A stretch of DNA of 51,855 nucleotides from Schizochytrium sp. CCTCC M209059 (GCA_000818945.1 KN805394.1:93487-145341); one strand, 5' to 3'. Positions 10,748 to 22,793 are shown, counted from the first letter of the stretch. Numbers and translations: made by a program. Notes: generated by a model not told the origin, from the letters alone.

Positions 10748-12985
10748 TCAAGCAAGCATCTCGACAGTAGCTTCCGAAGAATGCGCCCGCTTCATGAAGG
10801 TCGGGTTGGCGGCGAGGTCTTCAGTAGCCTCAGGAGCCATGTCAATGAGCGGGGCCAGTGCCGGATCGAGGTCGCCCTTGAGAAAGTAGCGCACAAGCCA
10901 CACGCGAGCGCCGGGAAGACACTTGTGACGATCATCGATGGACTGCTCGCAAAGCATATAAATGTGCTTGTGCAAACCAAGCGGTCGCGAGGCGCTCATG
11001 GGTATGGCAGGCGGCGAGGGCGTGGGACGAACACCGGCCGTCTCGCTTTTGCGGCGCTTTTTGGGCGGACCTCGCGTGCACAGCGCATAGTAAAAGCATT
11101 TCATGACGCAAACCTCTGTATCAAGCAGGCGGGAAACACGGCTGGCAAGCGCGTGGGCCACCTGGATGGTGCGCGGGTTCACGTGACGACCATCGGATCC
11201 CAGGGTTTGGACATTCTTGGACACATCGAGGACAGAGTGAGCATTGCCCTGATCGCACCAAAACGCCGTCTCTGTGCCCATTTGCAAATCGCTAAAGACA
11301 TCGTAGCGACGACGCTCCTTGATGGGAATGTCCGAGGTCATTACGTAGGTGAGATCCTGGCCAATGCGCAGGAGCGGCTTGCTGATGGGCTTGTAGATCG
11401 GGTTAAAGACGGGCGCCAGCTCGAGCTGAATTCGACGCGCCGAGCTGGGCGAGTGAACCTCTTGGACGCGTGCTCCGAGAGCGTGCACAATGTCCTTGAA
11501 GTCGCGCGGGTTCAAAGAGTGTCCCTGGGCCAAGACGAGGCCCTCGCTGTCTGCGGCGCGGGAATCAATCTTGGTACGCTGCACGAGAGCCATGATGGCC
11601 TCGAGCTGCCAGGAGACGGGGCGAGCCTTGGCCACCTGACCCACAGCGCGGCGCACGCGTTTGGATGTCTGTGCCTTGGGAGTGGCTTTGGAGCATTTTT
11701 TCTTGTCAGGAATGGGAGTGGCAGAGGTGTACTTTTTCGAGCTGTTTGTCGCGTTGGCGTCATGCTTGGGCGTCTTCAGAGGGGCAGCGATGTTGCGCGA
11801 AAAAGGCAGGCTTAACACTGTTGGATCCAATGTAGATGTGACGGTCTTGGTCGTCGCGGTGGATGATGTTGAGGACACAGAGGTGGAAGAAGAAGACGAG
11901 GAAGAAGATGATGACAGAGGCGCAGGCGCGGCAGAGGCCCTGGCCTTGGTTTTTAGGCTTGCTGGCTTTCGCCGGCGCTTCGTGGAAATGTGCTGGACGA
12001 TGGGTTTTCGGGCCAATGGTAGGGAAACCGACGATGCGGGCGTTTGGGGCAGAGAGTGCGCGTAGTGGTGAGCATAGGTTGCTGCGGAAGGGGCGTAGAA
12101 TGGCTTTGCAGGTTCACAGCTGACCTGGGCAGAGGTCATGGCTCCTCCATGGCTATAACTGCTGGGTGAGGACATCATGCCAGCGTGGGCAATGTAGCGT
12201 GTTGACTCGGCCGCGCCATCGAGAACGCCATAGTGGTAGGGGTCGAGGGGCGGAAGAGAATGATGATGCCAATGCCGCGTATGGTCCATTGCCGTAACCG
12301 GGACGTTGATGGGCGTGTAGGACATGTTGTCCCTGTCGTAAGGAAAGACATCGTCGAGCGGCCAGCCTTGATGGTAGGTCTGTCCACCGATTGAAATGTC
12401 TACGGTATCATCATCAAAGGTGGTGAATTTGCGGGCCTCTGTGCCGTTGCGGCCGAGGCCTGGGATCGGTGCATTTGTGGCCCAGGGGTTGGTGGCGCAC
12501 GCGTCGAGGTCCTCCGTTTCGCCAGTGGCAATAAGCGTATCCTGCTCGAGAGGCTGCAGCAAGGCCCAGTCATCTTTGCTGCTGTGCGCGTCTGTCTCAT
12601 AGATGGTGGTAGTGGTGTTCCCTGCTGCTGCTGCTGCTGCTCCTGCTGCCCCGCTCTCGGCATCGTGCTCATCGAGGTAGGCGTCGAGATCTGCGAGGTC
12701 AAAATTTGGCTCGTGTTCCATGCCCGTGTGCTCTTGTCCATCTGCTCTGTCCTCGACAACTACACTGCAGCGCCGCCTTCTTTTGTGCTGGTGCTGGTGT
12801 TGCATGTTCAAGTGTCGTTTCTCCTCGAGGTCCCTCTGCTCTTCTTCTGCGGCTGCCGCTGCTGCTGCTGCTGCTGCTGTTACGCTTGGGGCGCGCCGCC
12901 GCTTTGGATAGGCAAGCCCGTATGGGGACGGAGGCAACGCGTAGCTCACGCCGCACGCCGGGTTCGAGGCCACGTTCGCAATCAT
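10748..12985 (-). CDS. Alanine/serine-rich nuclear protein with a C-terminal CG-1-like domain (paralogue B)
   Basis: The protein has 745 residues in one exon and starts at an ATG at 12985. The N-terminal 490 residues are unlike paralogue A: an alanine run (about 37-46), a basic cluster KRRRR (68-72), an acidic stretch DLADLDAYLDEHD (96-108), a second alanine run, another basic cluster KRRRK (336-340), a serine run (358-371) and a lysine/arginine-rich segment (428-455). Residues 491-703 form the domain shared with the plus-strand gene at 7019, with the same key motifs: FWCDQGNAH (575-583), NPRTIQVAHALA (603-614), FYYALC (631-636) and LGLHKHIY (669-676). A basic insert of about 15 extra residues separates the last two. 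An acidic N-terminus, several basic clusters and the conserved C-terminus suggest a transcription regulator, by inference. The C-terminal ~40 residues beyond the domain are not shared. Confidence 0.88.
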   Translation of the reverse strand: MIANVASNPACGVSYALPPSPYGLAYPKRRRAPSVTAAAAAAAAAAEEEQRDLEEKRHLNMQHQHQHKRRRRCSVVVEDRADGQEHTGMEHEPNFDLADLDAYLDEHDAESGAAGAAAAAAGNTTTTIYETDAHSSKDDWALLQPLEQDTLIATGETEDLDACATNPWATNAPIPGLGRNGTEARKFTTFDDDTVDISIGGQTYHQGWPLDDVFPYDRDNMSYTPINVPVTAMDHTRHWHHHSLPPLDPYHYGVLDGAAESTRYIAHAGMMSSPSSYSHGGAMTSAQVSCEPAKPFYAPSAATYAHHYAHSLPQTPASSVSLPLARKPIVQHISTKRRRKPASLKTKARASAAPAPLSSSSSSSSSSTSVSSTSSTATTKTVTSTLDPTVLSLPFSRNIAAPLKTPKHDANATNSSKKYTSATPIPDKKKCSKATPKAQTSKRVRRAVGQVAKARPVSWQLEAIMALVQRTKIDSRAADSEGLVLAQGHSLNPRDFKDIVHALGARVQEVHSPSSARRIQLELAPVFNPIYKPISKPLLRIGQDLTYVMTSDIPIKERRRYDVFSDLQMGTETAFWCDQGNAHSVLDVSKNVQTLGSDGRHVNPRTIQVAHALASRVSRLLDTEVCVMKCFYYALCTRGPPKKRRKSETAGVRPTPSPPAIPMSASRPLGLHKHIYMLCEQSIDDRHKCLPGARVWLVRYFLKGDLDPALAPLIDMAPEATEDLAANPTFMKRAHSSEATVEMLA

Positions 12986-15900
12986 GGCTCGCTGGCTTGT
13001 GTAGCTAGCGTAGCCTTTGTTTGCTTGGCCGTCTGAGCCAGCCGACGAATCTGGTCTGCTTGCTGGCTTGCTTGCTGAGTCTACCAGACGGACGCACGGT
13101 CCGGTCGGTCCGGGTGTGACTTTTGCGTTCGCTTCGCCTGACTGACTTTGTTGTAAGTCTCGTCAGCCGCGTCCCGGCCGCCCTTGCCCCGGCTTACCTC
13201 GGCTCGGCTCGTTCTGGTCGACTCGAGGAGGGCCCAGGAAGCGGGTCGGTACGCGGACGGGCGAGCAAGCCTCCCTCTCTCTCTCTCCCTCCTCTCTGCA
13301 AAGCCCGAGCCGCGCTCGCTGGCGAACGAACGCCCGGCGTCCCTGCGTCCGTTAGTAAGCCAGGCTGCGGCGCGTGCCCGCTTCCTCGCCGCGCGTCGCG
13401 TCGCTGCGATGCGCCGTTGCCTGTTTTGTTCTGGCTGGGCGTCGGTCGCCGCCTTGCGATGGGTACCGCAGCCGTCGCGTGCCGGCCCCTCCTTGCGTGC
13501 TTGCTTGCTTGCTTGTTTGCTCGCTTACTTGCTCTCGGCGTGCCAGAGAGCGAGGGAGCGAGCGTGCGTGAGTGTGCGTGCTTGAGCGAGCGAGGGAGGG
13601 ACGGAGCGAGTGATTGGGCGGGTCGGGTTGCTAGTGCGCCAGCTCGAGTCTTTCCCCGAGCGGGAGACGCGGGGGGGACTCCTCGCTCTTTGCTTCGCTG
13701 TCGCGGATTTCGAGTGGACGGAGCGGACGCTCGGTCCTCCTCCGGGAGAAGACGGAAAGGAAGGAAGGAAAGAAAGGAAAGAAAAGAAAAGAAAAAGAAA
13801 AAACCTTTTCCCCTCTCGCTTGCCGCCGCTGCGAGCGACTGTGGGGTGAAAAGGTGAAGAAGGCGGCGACCCTTAAAAAAAAACAGGGCGCCCCGTTCTT
13901 TCTGTTCTTTCAGCGCGTTCCGTGCGGTGAAAGAAAGAACGAAAGAAAGAAAGAAAGGAAGAGGGAGAAGAAAGAGCTCTCGCGGGTTTTCTAGGCGGCT
14001 GGGCTTGTTGCCGCGCGCCACGTCTCTCGATCCGTCACGCCGGGCACGCCACGCTGCGCCTCGCCTCGCCTGGTTACCTTGACACGCCGCGCTGCGCTGC
14101 ACTGCGCTGCGCTCACCTCGCCTTGCGCTTGGGTACGCTGGCCGGCGCTCGCCTGCCTCGGTCGCTCGCCTGCCTCAATCGCTCGATCAGTCGATCAGTC
14201 AATCGACTCGCGCCTCGAACGGGTTCTGCTTGCCTTTGCCTTGCACTGCACCCTGCGCCCTCGTGGCGCTGCACTACGTACGCAGACGCTGCTCCGCGAT
14301 GTGCGGCGCACTTTCTTCCTCCCGCCGCCGCGGCCTCGCCTCGCCTCGCCTCGCCTCGCCTTTCTCGTCTCGTCTCGTCTCGTCTCTCCTCTCCTCTCCT
14401 CCTCTGCCCGAGTTGCGGAAAGCAGGCTAGCAGGGGCGCACCGTGCAAGGGGCCTGGCCGGTCCTCGCACTGCAGAGCGCTTGCTTGCCGCCGCTACCGC
14501 CGCACCAGCACCTGCGAGGCAAGTCGCAATTACGACCGGAGGCGCGGGCGTGATGGGCGGGGGCGAGAACGACGGGCGGGTGGTGGAGAGGTGACCTGAG
14601 CCAGCCTGCGAGCGAATGGATACGGGTGAAAGAATGAGAGAAAGACCAAAAGGAAGAAAGAAAGAAGAAAGAACGCAATGCAAGCACGAGCGAATGGACC
14701 GACGAGAAAAAAGCGACGATCGAGGAGCGCCTCAGCTTCGCCCGCGCCGACGGACCCTGCCAAGGAGACAGAGACTGGCCGTCTCTTGCGCAAGCCCTGC
14801 CTATGAGGTGAGCGAGCGTGACGAGCCCCTCGAGCTAGCCAAGCTTGGACCGCGGTGCGCCTCGCCGAGTGACCTGCACGCAGCGCTTGCCTGCCTGCTC
14901 TTGCACCTCGTCTGGCCTATTGATGGATTGATCGATACTCTAGTCTAGCCTCGGGTACAAAGGTAAATCTAGTCTCCGGTCTAGTCTCCGGTCTAGCGAG
15001 CTCAATCGATCTCACCAAGCAAGACCTGCTTTGGTGATCGATCGATGGATCGATTGATGGGACGATCGATGGATCGAGTGATGGGACGATGAACCGATCG
15101 ATCGGGGTTTGCTGCCAGTTGATCCTCGCTCCTTCTCGCCGTCAGCCAGGAAGTAGAGACAATGGAAGGAGGAGGCCTAGTCGTAGGCTTAGTAGTAGTA
15201 GTAGTAGCAGTGTGTACGTCGCTCTTTTTTGCGTTCCTGCTCCTCCTGCGAAGTATTGGTGGGCTGGGCTCTTGCCTTGTCGCCTGACGTTCGACAGACG
15301 ACGAGGACCTTCTTCTTCTTCTACCTGCGTGCCTGGAGAAGACAGGCACGACGAGGACGTGGAGCACCCGGAAGCAAAGCCAAGTGATCGTAACAAAGGC
15401 AAGCAAGCAACGCACGGCTGAGCAAGCGATTGGCAGTGGAGCGCGGCCGCTGTGCTGTGCCTGGATGGCTGCTCCCTGGACCTGCAGCGCTACGCTGGGC
15501 TCCTCCTCCTTCCTCGCGTCCTTTCCTCTTCCTCTTTTCTCCTTTTCTTCCTCCTTTCCTTCCGCCAGCCGCGATCGGAGTTTGCGACTCGCAGGTACCC
15601 AAGGCAAGGCAAGGCAAGGCAAAGCGCGAGGCAGCCACCTGACGCCGCCCAGCCCAGCCCAGCCCAGCCCAGATTACCCGAGGCCAGCTGCCACGCTCGA
15701 CGCTCGCCTCCAGCACGACGCGACGCGACGCGTCGAGACGAGGCGAGGCAAGGCAAGGCAAGGCGAGCTTGCGAGAGCTCGCTCGCTCGCTCACTCACCC
15801 ACCCACCGGGGCCGCGGCCGCCGACTTGCCGCCTCGCCGCTGTCGCTGGCTGCCTCCCTGCACTTCAGCCGCAGCTGTCGTCGGGTGGGCGCGCGCCCGC

Positions 15901-16616
15901 TTCGGGCCCGAGGCACGCGACGCGACGGCCCCAGCACCTGGGCAGCGGCCGCCGCCGCTCTCTCTGCTGCTCGCACGCGCCTCGCACGTCGGCCGGCCGC
16001 AGCGGGGGGGGGAACAGCGGAGCAGGGAAGAGAGCCCGCGCGAGGTAGACTATGATGAGCGAGCTAGCTGAGCTGCTGCGAGGGGCTGCTGCCGCTTGGA
16101 TGAGTGGATGGATGGATGAATGATAGATGGTCTTTTTTGGACGGCAGATGACGCAGGAGCGGGCCGGCTGGGGCCGGGGCCTGCAGGCAGCTCGGCGAAG
16201 CTACCTAGGCAGGTTCGCGCGAGCGAGATGCCTGGCCAACCCGGCCGTCAGAGCGTGCCGGATTGGATTGCAGCCTCGCGGTCGACGCAGGATGGCGGGC
16301 GGGCGGGCGGGCGGACGGGCGGACGGACGGGCAGCCTGTACACTCGCTAGCCAGCCACACCACGAGTGAAGCAATCGATCGATATCTACGTCGCTGCGCA
16401 CTGCTTCGTTGTCGACTGGCCAATTCCAAGTAACGCCTGGCACGGGACCTCGCCAGTCGCCGCAAAAGACGAAGATCGGTGGGGTTTGGAGTCGAGTGCA
16501 GTAGAGCGGAGCGGAGTGGAGAGGCAGTGGATTGGGTGGAGTTCTCCCTCGCGTGGCACGTGCGGGCAGCGAGGGTGCCCCGGGGGCCAGGGTCAACCGA
16601 GAGATTTGGTCTCGCG

Positions 16617-16712
16617 AGTCTCGGTTCCAGTCTCGGTTCCAGTCTCGGTTCCAGTCTCGTCTCCAGTCTCGGCTCCAGTCTCGTCTCCAGTCTCGGCTCC
16701 AGTCTCGTCCTC
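16617..16712. repeat. 12-bp minisatellite GTCTCGGTTCCA
   Basis: About eight tandem copies of a 12-bp unit, first as GTCTCGGTTCCA and then alternating between GTCTCGTCTCCA and GTCTCGGCTCCA. Because 12 is a multiple of three, the translation is a four-residue repeat, which is misleading. Confidence 0.95.
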
Positions 16713-16871
16713 GATCTCGCCGCGTCTCGCGCTGATTGTGCTGCGTCGCCTCGCGCGGGCGCCTCGAATTCGAATTGGTCTCGCCGCGTTTCGTTTCAAA
16801 CCGAAGATTTGAAATCTCTCCTAGGATTGGGGGATCGAAACTCGAAGCAATGCAAATCAAACCAAAGCAAA

Positions 16872-16951
16872 GAGAAGCGAAGCGAAGCAAAGCAAAGCAA
16901 AGCAAAGCAAAGCAAAGCAAACCCAATTCAATCCAATCCAATCCAATCCAA
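16872..16951. repeat. Adjacent 5-bp arrays (GCAAA)n and (TCCAA)n
   Basis: About ten copies of GCAAA or GCGAA run into four to five copies of TCCAA. Two different pentanucleotide arrays lie side by side with only a few bases between them. Confidence 0.93.
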
Positions 16952-19900
16952 TCTCTCTCGCCGGCGTGCGCGCGCGGGACGCCGGAGCCCGCCGCTGCCC
17001 CTGGTCCTGGACGCCGCCTTTCCTCCTCCGCCTTTCGCCGACGAGGCCCCCAGCCACCGGCCGGCCGGCCCTGGGCGGTGTGCGTGCGGCGACCCGTGCA
17101 GCAGGCCAAGGCAGACCGAGCTCCGCGAGAGCGCAGAGAGAAGCTGCTTCCCTCTTCGGGTTCGCCCTCCCGGAAGGGAGCGCGGCGACGGACGAGGCTT
17201 GCTCGCTGACACACGCGACAGTGGCTGCCGAGAGTAGCTGCGAGTTTTGCCGGGAGACGCGAACGATGCCGATGGCCCGGACGCACGTTCGGTCGCGCGC
17301 TCGTACGTCTCCGATCGATCCTCCACGCCCTCGCAGGTCTGAGACGCCTCGCAAGCAACCAGACAAAGGCAGTGGCCGAAGGCAACCCAGCGAGCAGAAA
17401 ACTGCAGGAGTCGCCAGAGGCCAGTCAGGTCCTGGTCGCAGGGCAAAAAAGGTTTTGCTCTTTCCTTCCTCGCAAGCTTGCCTGCTTGCGCGTAAAGTTT
17501 GGAAGCTGGCCGCTCCTCGTTGCACGTTTGCTTCCTCCCTGCTGGCCGGCATGAACGCGGGCGAGTGAGCCAACCTCTGCCAGCCAGCCCCCGGAGCTGC
17601 GGTTGGGGCGAGCTATGCTTTCGCTTCTTTCGCGTTGGAAAGCAAGTTGTTGTGTGCAAAGACTTTTGATAGCAAAGCAGAACACAGAAAGCAGAGCTGC
17701 CACGCTGCACCAGTGGCCAGCAGGCAGTGCATGCCAGCAGGCAGTGCAAGCCAGCTATAGCGCTAGCTGGCTGTAGCCAGCGAGCCGCCGGTCGACTCCA
17801 GCCTCCGAGAGAAGCGCGGCGGCCGGGATGTGAGGAGGTTTACCAAGAGGAGCGCGCACTGCACTCTAAGCGAGGCCTGGATAATGAAGATCTTCTTCTT
17901 CTTCTTCTTCAGTTCTTTGACAGTGAGCAGCCAGAGGGAAGACTTGAACGCAAGTCGAATCGCAGGCCTGCCGGCCGCGAGAATCTCACGTTGCCACCCA
18001 CCCCACCCAAACACCCGCCCATGCACCCACACACCCACCACAAAAGAACCGCAAGCCCGTGCCAAGACAAGAAAAACATCACAAGACTCTCAAGTAAATG
18101 CTTCGCAAAACAGGATTCGCGTCGTCTCGCTGGCGCCTCGTCAGCAGTGCCGTGCAGCCACCTGGGCTGCGCTGACCTCGTGTGGCGTGGCAGCCGTCGC
18201 GCGACGTTCCGCTCAAGGTGAACTCTTCTTGCTTAGCGTCGCGGCGTCCCTGCCCACTGTCTGGGCGGCCGCGTCGCCAGGGCTGCGTCGCCAGGGATGT
18301 TGGTTGGTTGCTTCGCGTGCCACACGGTGGAAGCCCCTTCTCCGTGCAGCTGGTGAGAAACCCCCCACCGCGCGAGGCGTCGATTCCACGTCGCTTGGCC
18401 CGCTCGATCTGCGAGCACGGAGCGATTTTCAGTTCGAGTTCGCGCAGCCGTTTAGACGTGCAAACAAAACACGATGGCGAGTGCAGCACCCACCCACGGG
18501 CGAGAGGGAGCTAGCTAGCTAGCTAGCTAGCGTCTTGGCTGCAAAACAGACCAGCACGCAAGGAAATGGCGACCTGCTTGACACGGCAATAGCCGCGGTG
18601 GCCGACTGACCGCGCGCTCCCTCGCCCGCCACCGCTCGCTCGCTCGCTCGGCTGGCCGGCCGCGCGGACGGCCGGTGACCCACCGCTCGTGTCAGAGGTA
18701 CCTCATTCGCCTTGGATTCCAGCATGTGACGGATGTGCGCCATCTTGGTCTCCGGAATCGAGCTTGAGGGCCGGTGAATCGGTTCATCGATCAATCAATA
18801 GATCGAAGGTGTGATTGATCATGAATACCGTCGCCGCGCGGCCCGCCAATTGGCGTGGAGGGAGTATTTCCCATCGAAGTCCGTCTTGCAACGCGTAACG
18901 CGGTACCCTCTCCGTTTCGAGTAGGCCAGCGAGTCGAGGTCAAGTGCGGTTCAGGCCCACCCAAGTCGAAGGTCACGATAGATGGGCAAAACCCAAGACG
19001 GTCATCATGATGCCCCCCGCTACTCGACCGATCGCTTCGAAAACCGCCGTCAACTTGACGTTCTCCGCCTTTCTCCGCTTCCTTTGCTTTGCTTTGCTTG
19101 CTCGCTCACTTGCCTGCTTGATCTTTTCCCGCCTGGCCACAGGCAGCCATCGTGGCCCTCTCCAGTCGGCGACGTGAATCCAAGTATTCATGGACGAGTA
19201 TACGTGCGTGCATGGCCGGCCGCGGCCCTCCATCGCTAGTTGTCGCGCTTCTTTCCTTCCGTCCACGCGGACCTGCACGTGCCCAACTCGACGCGGCCAA
19301 AGCGAGCCCGAGTTATCATGATGACAGTGAAGAGGAGAGGAAATACCTTGCTGGTCGATGGACAGATGCTGGCCCGCCCACGCGGCCACCTGCCGCCGGC
19401 GGGAGAACGCGCGACGGGCGGCGAGCACGCAGCGGCGGCAGGACCTCCGGTGCCCTTGCCTCCGGCTCCGCTCGGCAGCCTGGCGAGCGAGCGAGCAAGC
19501 AAGCGAACACCTTGGCGTGGCGTAACGTCGTGGGCGCAGGAGGTGAGCGATGCGGGATGAGCAATGCGCGACATGATGAGGAGGCAAGTGCCCAAGGCCA
19601 ACGCGCGCCTACTCGCTGGACGCGCATCCCGGGCGCTCCCTACACCCATCTCGCAGACCAGGTGGCAGCGCGCGAGACGCGTTGTCGCTAGCCATGGTGG
19701 GCGGCTGGCCGGCTCGCCGGTTGGCTGTTCAAGATGAAAACCGAGAGCAAGGCGGATGTTGAAGATGCGATGCATGCACTGTGGCTCCAACAAAGCGCGA
19801 TTCCGCTTCGCAAAGTCGACAGACGGCACTGTCGGTCGAGAAAAGGAGAACGACGAGGAGGCGCTCCACTGTCTGCTGCCATGGCCGCTTGCTGCTTCGG

Positions 19901-22337
19901 CGACGGGCCAGACAGACCTCGCCCTGGCAGGAGGAGAGAATGAAAATAAGTGGTGTCCGTCCAGGCGTCCGTCCGTCCGTCCGTCCGTCCATCCGTCCGT
20001 CTGCCGGCACCCCTGGCCGGTCTGGACTTTCCGCGCGGCCAAGCTGACTCGCTAGCGGCAGGAATCATTTCAGAGCGCACGCTTTCCGCCAAAGCACGAT
20101 GTGCACTTTCACCACCCGCTCCACGACAGACCAACGCGTCGCATCGTTCATTCCCAAGCGAGCGTGTGCTGCGGCATCCGCCAACTTTTGCTGTCACCGT
20201 GGCCTAGCCGCTGGCTACGTGCAGCGAGGGCGTGGTTTCGCCGAGCAAGATATCGACCACTGCGACCATTAGACCTGCAGTGGTCAACGTCAAGCAACGC
20301 CACCGCTTTACCTCATTGACGTGCGAGCGACAGCGATACCATGCCAACAGAATGACCGCGGCGTCGCAGCGACAGAGGGAAACGGACCCTTCGTCTCCAT
20401 TCCCCTCAACGTCGCTCTCCGTGCCGCGAACTCCAGACCGACAGACAGAAAACGTGAGACGGGATGAGAGAGGAGGATGGTCCATCCGTCCCCGCGTCCC
20501 CGACTCTGCGTCCCTGTGCTGCGGCCCCTCGACCGACTCATCCTCGACCGTACGAACGTGCGTGCTTGCCACCTTGCTGGAGCGCCGCGGGCAAAAGGTC
20601 TGCTTGCTCCTTTGGGGCTCGGAGCGGCGGCCTTCCTCGGCCTGCTCCTCGATCGCTCCAAACCCCAAAAAAGGAAAAGGAAAAAGGACTGACGGCGAGA
20701 CATTGCTGATGTAAAACTGTGGTACCGGTGAAAGGCCAGGAAATGTCCTTGGGATGTTCTCGCGTTCGCAAGAACTTGCTCCTTGGCTCTTAGCAGCCTC
20801 GCCTGCAACTGATGATCGCGCCGTCTTGCCCAACCAGCAGCCAGAGCTGACAGACAACAAGCCGGAAGTGGTCGCTGCTGCTTGCTGCTGCTGCTGTTTG
20901 ACTTGACTTGAGGCGGAGGCTGTCGCGGCGGCGAGATTTGAAGCACTCGTACCAGCTCAGCGGCCGGGCGATCGAGCGCCGGCCTGACATACCATTCAAA
21001 GGCCGAAACCCTTGCGGAATTTCTCGTGTAGCACGGTCAAGTCAGTCTGAGCGTCGATTCACGTGACCTGCTCCGCACGCCCAGTGCCTGCCCAGTGGCC
21101 ACTTCCTTTCCTTCGGAGCATCAGTTGATGAGAACGGCACGCCCCGCGAGACAGGTGGTCTGCCTGGGAGTCGCCCCCGCCGCCGGCGTCACATGCCTGT
21201 CGCCTGTCAGTCGCTGCACCGAATTGGCGAGGGAAGAACCACAAAAAGAAAGCGTAGTTTCTGCCGCCCTCGCCGTCAGCGTCCACCAGGAATCCGCCGT
21301 CAAGCACGCGCGCACACGCTGTATGTAGTTGTCGCTACCATATCGCTGTCATGTCGCTAAAAGTCGCTAACGCTGTCATGTCGCTGTCGCCTGTGAGGAG
21401 GAAGATAGGGAGGCGGCGAACGAAGAAGAAGGCCGCTTCGGCACAATCGGAATGATTCTACACTCACTCACGAATGCTATACCGCAAGTCTTGACGCGAA
21501 CCTGCTTGCGAGGCTGGCGTAGGCCCGACCGCCCCCGCCCCCGCCCCCGATGCAGGCTGGCTGGCTGAAAAGTGGCGCGCCGCGGCGTCGAGCCAGAAGC
21601 CAGAAGCCAACTAGCCTGTCCTCTCTGCAGCCATCGAGCCCGGCACCACGCCGCCCTTTCGCGGCAGAGAGGACGCATGCTGGGCGTAGTCGACCTTTGT
21701 TAAAGGAAAAAAAGTTCGTCGGCGCGAGAAGGCGGAGGGTAGAAAGAGGAAATGCGGTTTCCGCATGGACTGCTAATCGCTGTCGCCGCTGCGCTGCGCT
21801 GCGCGCGTTCCTCACGCCCAAATTTCCGCGCCAGCCCCCCGTGGCACGGCATCGCTGTCACTGCTGCTGCCGCTGCCGATCTCGATCTCACTGTCCATTT
21901 CAGCCATTCCAGCTACGAAGATCACTCCGCCTGCCACTCGGCTCCGGCCCTGCGCGAAGCACTCCGAATGCAGCCCGCAACGCACGCGACGCAACGCAGG
22001 CCACAGCGCCGCGCGCTCGCGCTCCCGCGGCTCCGTCCAGCACGCCTGGCACGCGGCCGGGCGGGAAGCGCGCCGCCCTGCCGGCTCGGAGGCGGTGGCG
22101 GCGGCGCCTTTCGTAAGCCACCGGCCCTCCGCGCGCACCGCACCCCCCTCCGCGCCCACCGCACCCCGCCGCGCCCACGGCTTTCGTGTTTTGTGCTCGC
22201 TATCGTCTTTTGTGCTCGCTGTGGGGACCGGCGCGAATTCGCCCCTGCCTTTCGTCTCCACAGCGAGCACCACACTCAAACCCACAGTGAAGGTCACTGT
22301 CGCGTCGCGCTCGCGGAGGCCCGAGTGAAAGAAAATG

Positions 22338-22428
22338 TTTTTTTTGAAAAATCCTTTCTTTTTTTCTTTCTTTTTTTCTTTCTTTTTTTTTTCTTGCGAG
22401 AACGAAGTTTTTTTTTTTTTTTTTTTTT
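22338..22428. repeat. T-rich tract ending in a 21-base T run
   Basis: Interrupted T runs with CTTTC words are followed by an uninterrupted run of about 21 T at 22408-22428. It lies about 400 bases upstream of the WW gene start. It could be a promoter poly(dA:dT) element or the tail of a decayed retrotransposed sequence on the minus strand; the sequence does not decide. Confidence 0.85.
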
Positions 22429-22768
22429 GCAGACGAGAATGATATAAAAAAGGCCCAAAAGAAGGATAAAAGGTCTAAAAAAGGCTTCGATCAAAAATCG
22501 GTAAAAGAGGTCCGACTTTACGAAAAATAGTGGGGTAATTGGGCTTGTGCTTTACTGTGCAGCTTTGTTTGTTTGTTCACACGCGCTTTGCGCGCTCTCG
22601 CTAAGATGCTGACAATTTTCTCTCCGCTATTCAATACATTCAACGAAAACTTGGACTTTTATCTCCACTGCTCGAGCCGTGCCGTGCACCAAGGTGGTGA
22701 ATTACCTGTCATTTGCCAAGTTGCCGAGTTGTGCATCACCATTTTTCGCTTTTTGCCAAAATAAAAAA

Positions 22769-22793
22769 GCTAAGCTAAGCTAAGCTGAGCCAA
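22769..22793. repeat. (AGCTA)n short array in the WW gene leader
   Basis: Four to five copies of AGCTA lie about 35-60 bases upstream of the WW gene start codon, most likely in its 5' leader. Confidence 0.85.

Noticed and set aside
16201..17385. 394-codon minus-strand frame
   Set aside because: It crosses the 12-bp and 5-bp arrays, has Arg/Cys/Phe-rich low-complexity composition and no recognisable domain.
20204..20860. 218-codon minus-strand frame
   Set aside because: Open on both strands with overlapping alternatives; no domain or codon preference supports it.
22573..22764. 63-codon plus-strand frame before the WW gene
   Set aside because: It does not begin with ATG at its left end, has no recognisable motif, and more likely lies in the promoter or leader of the WW gene.
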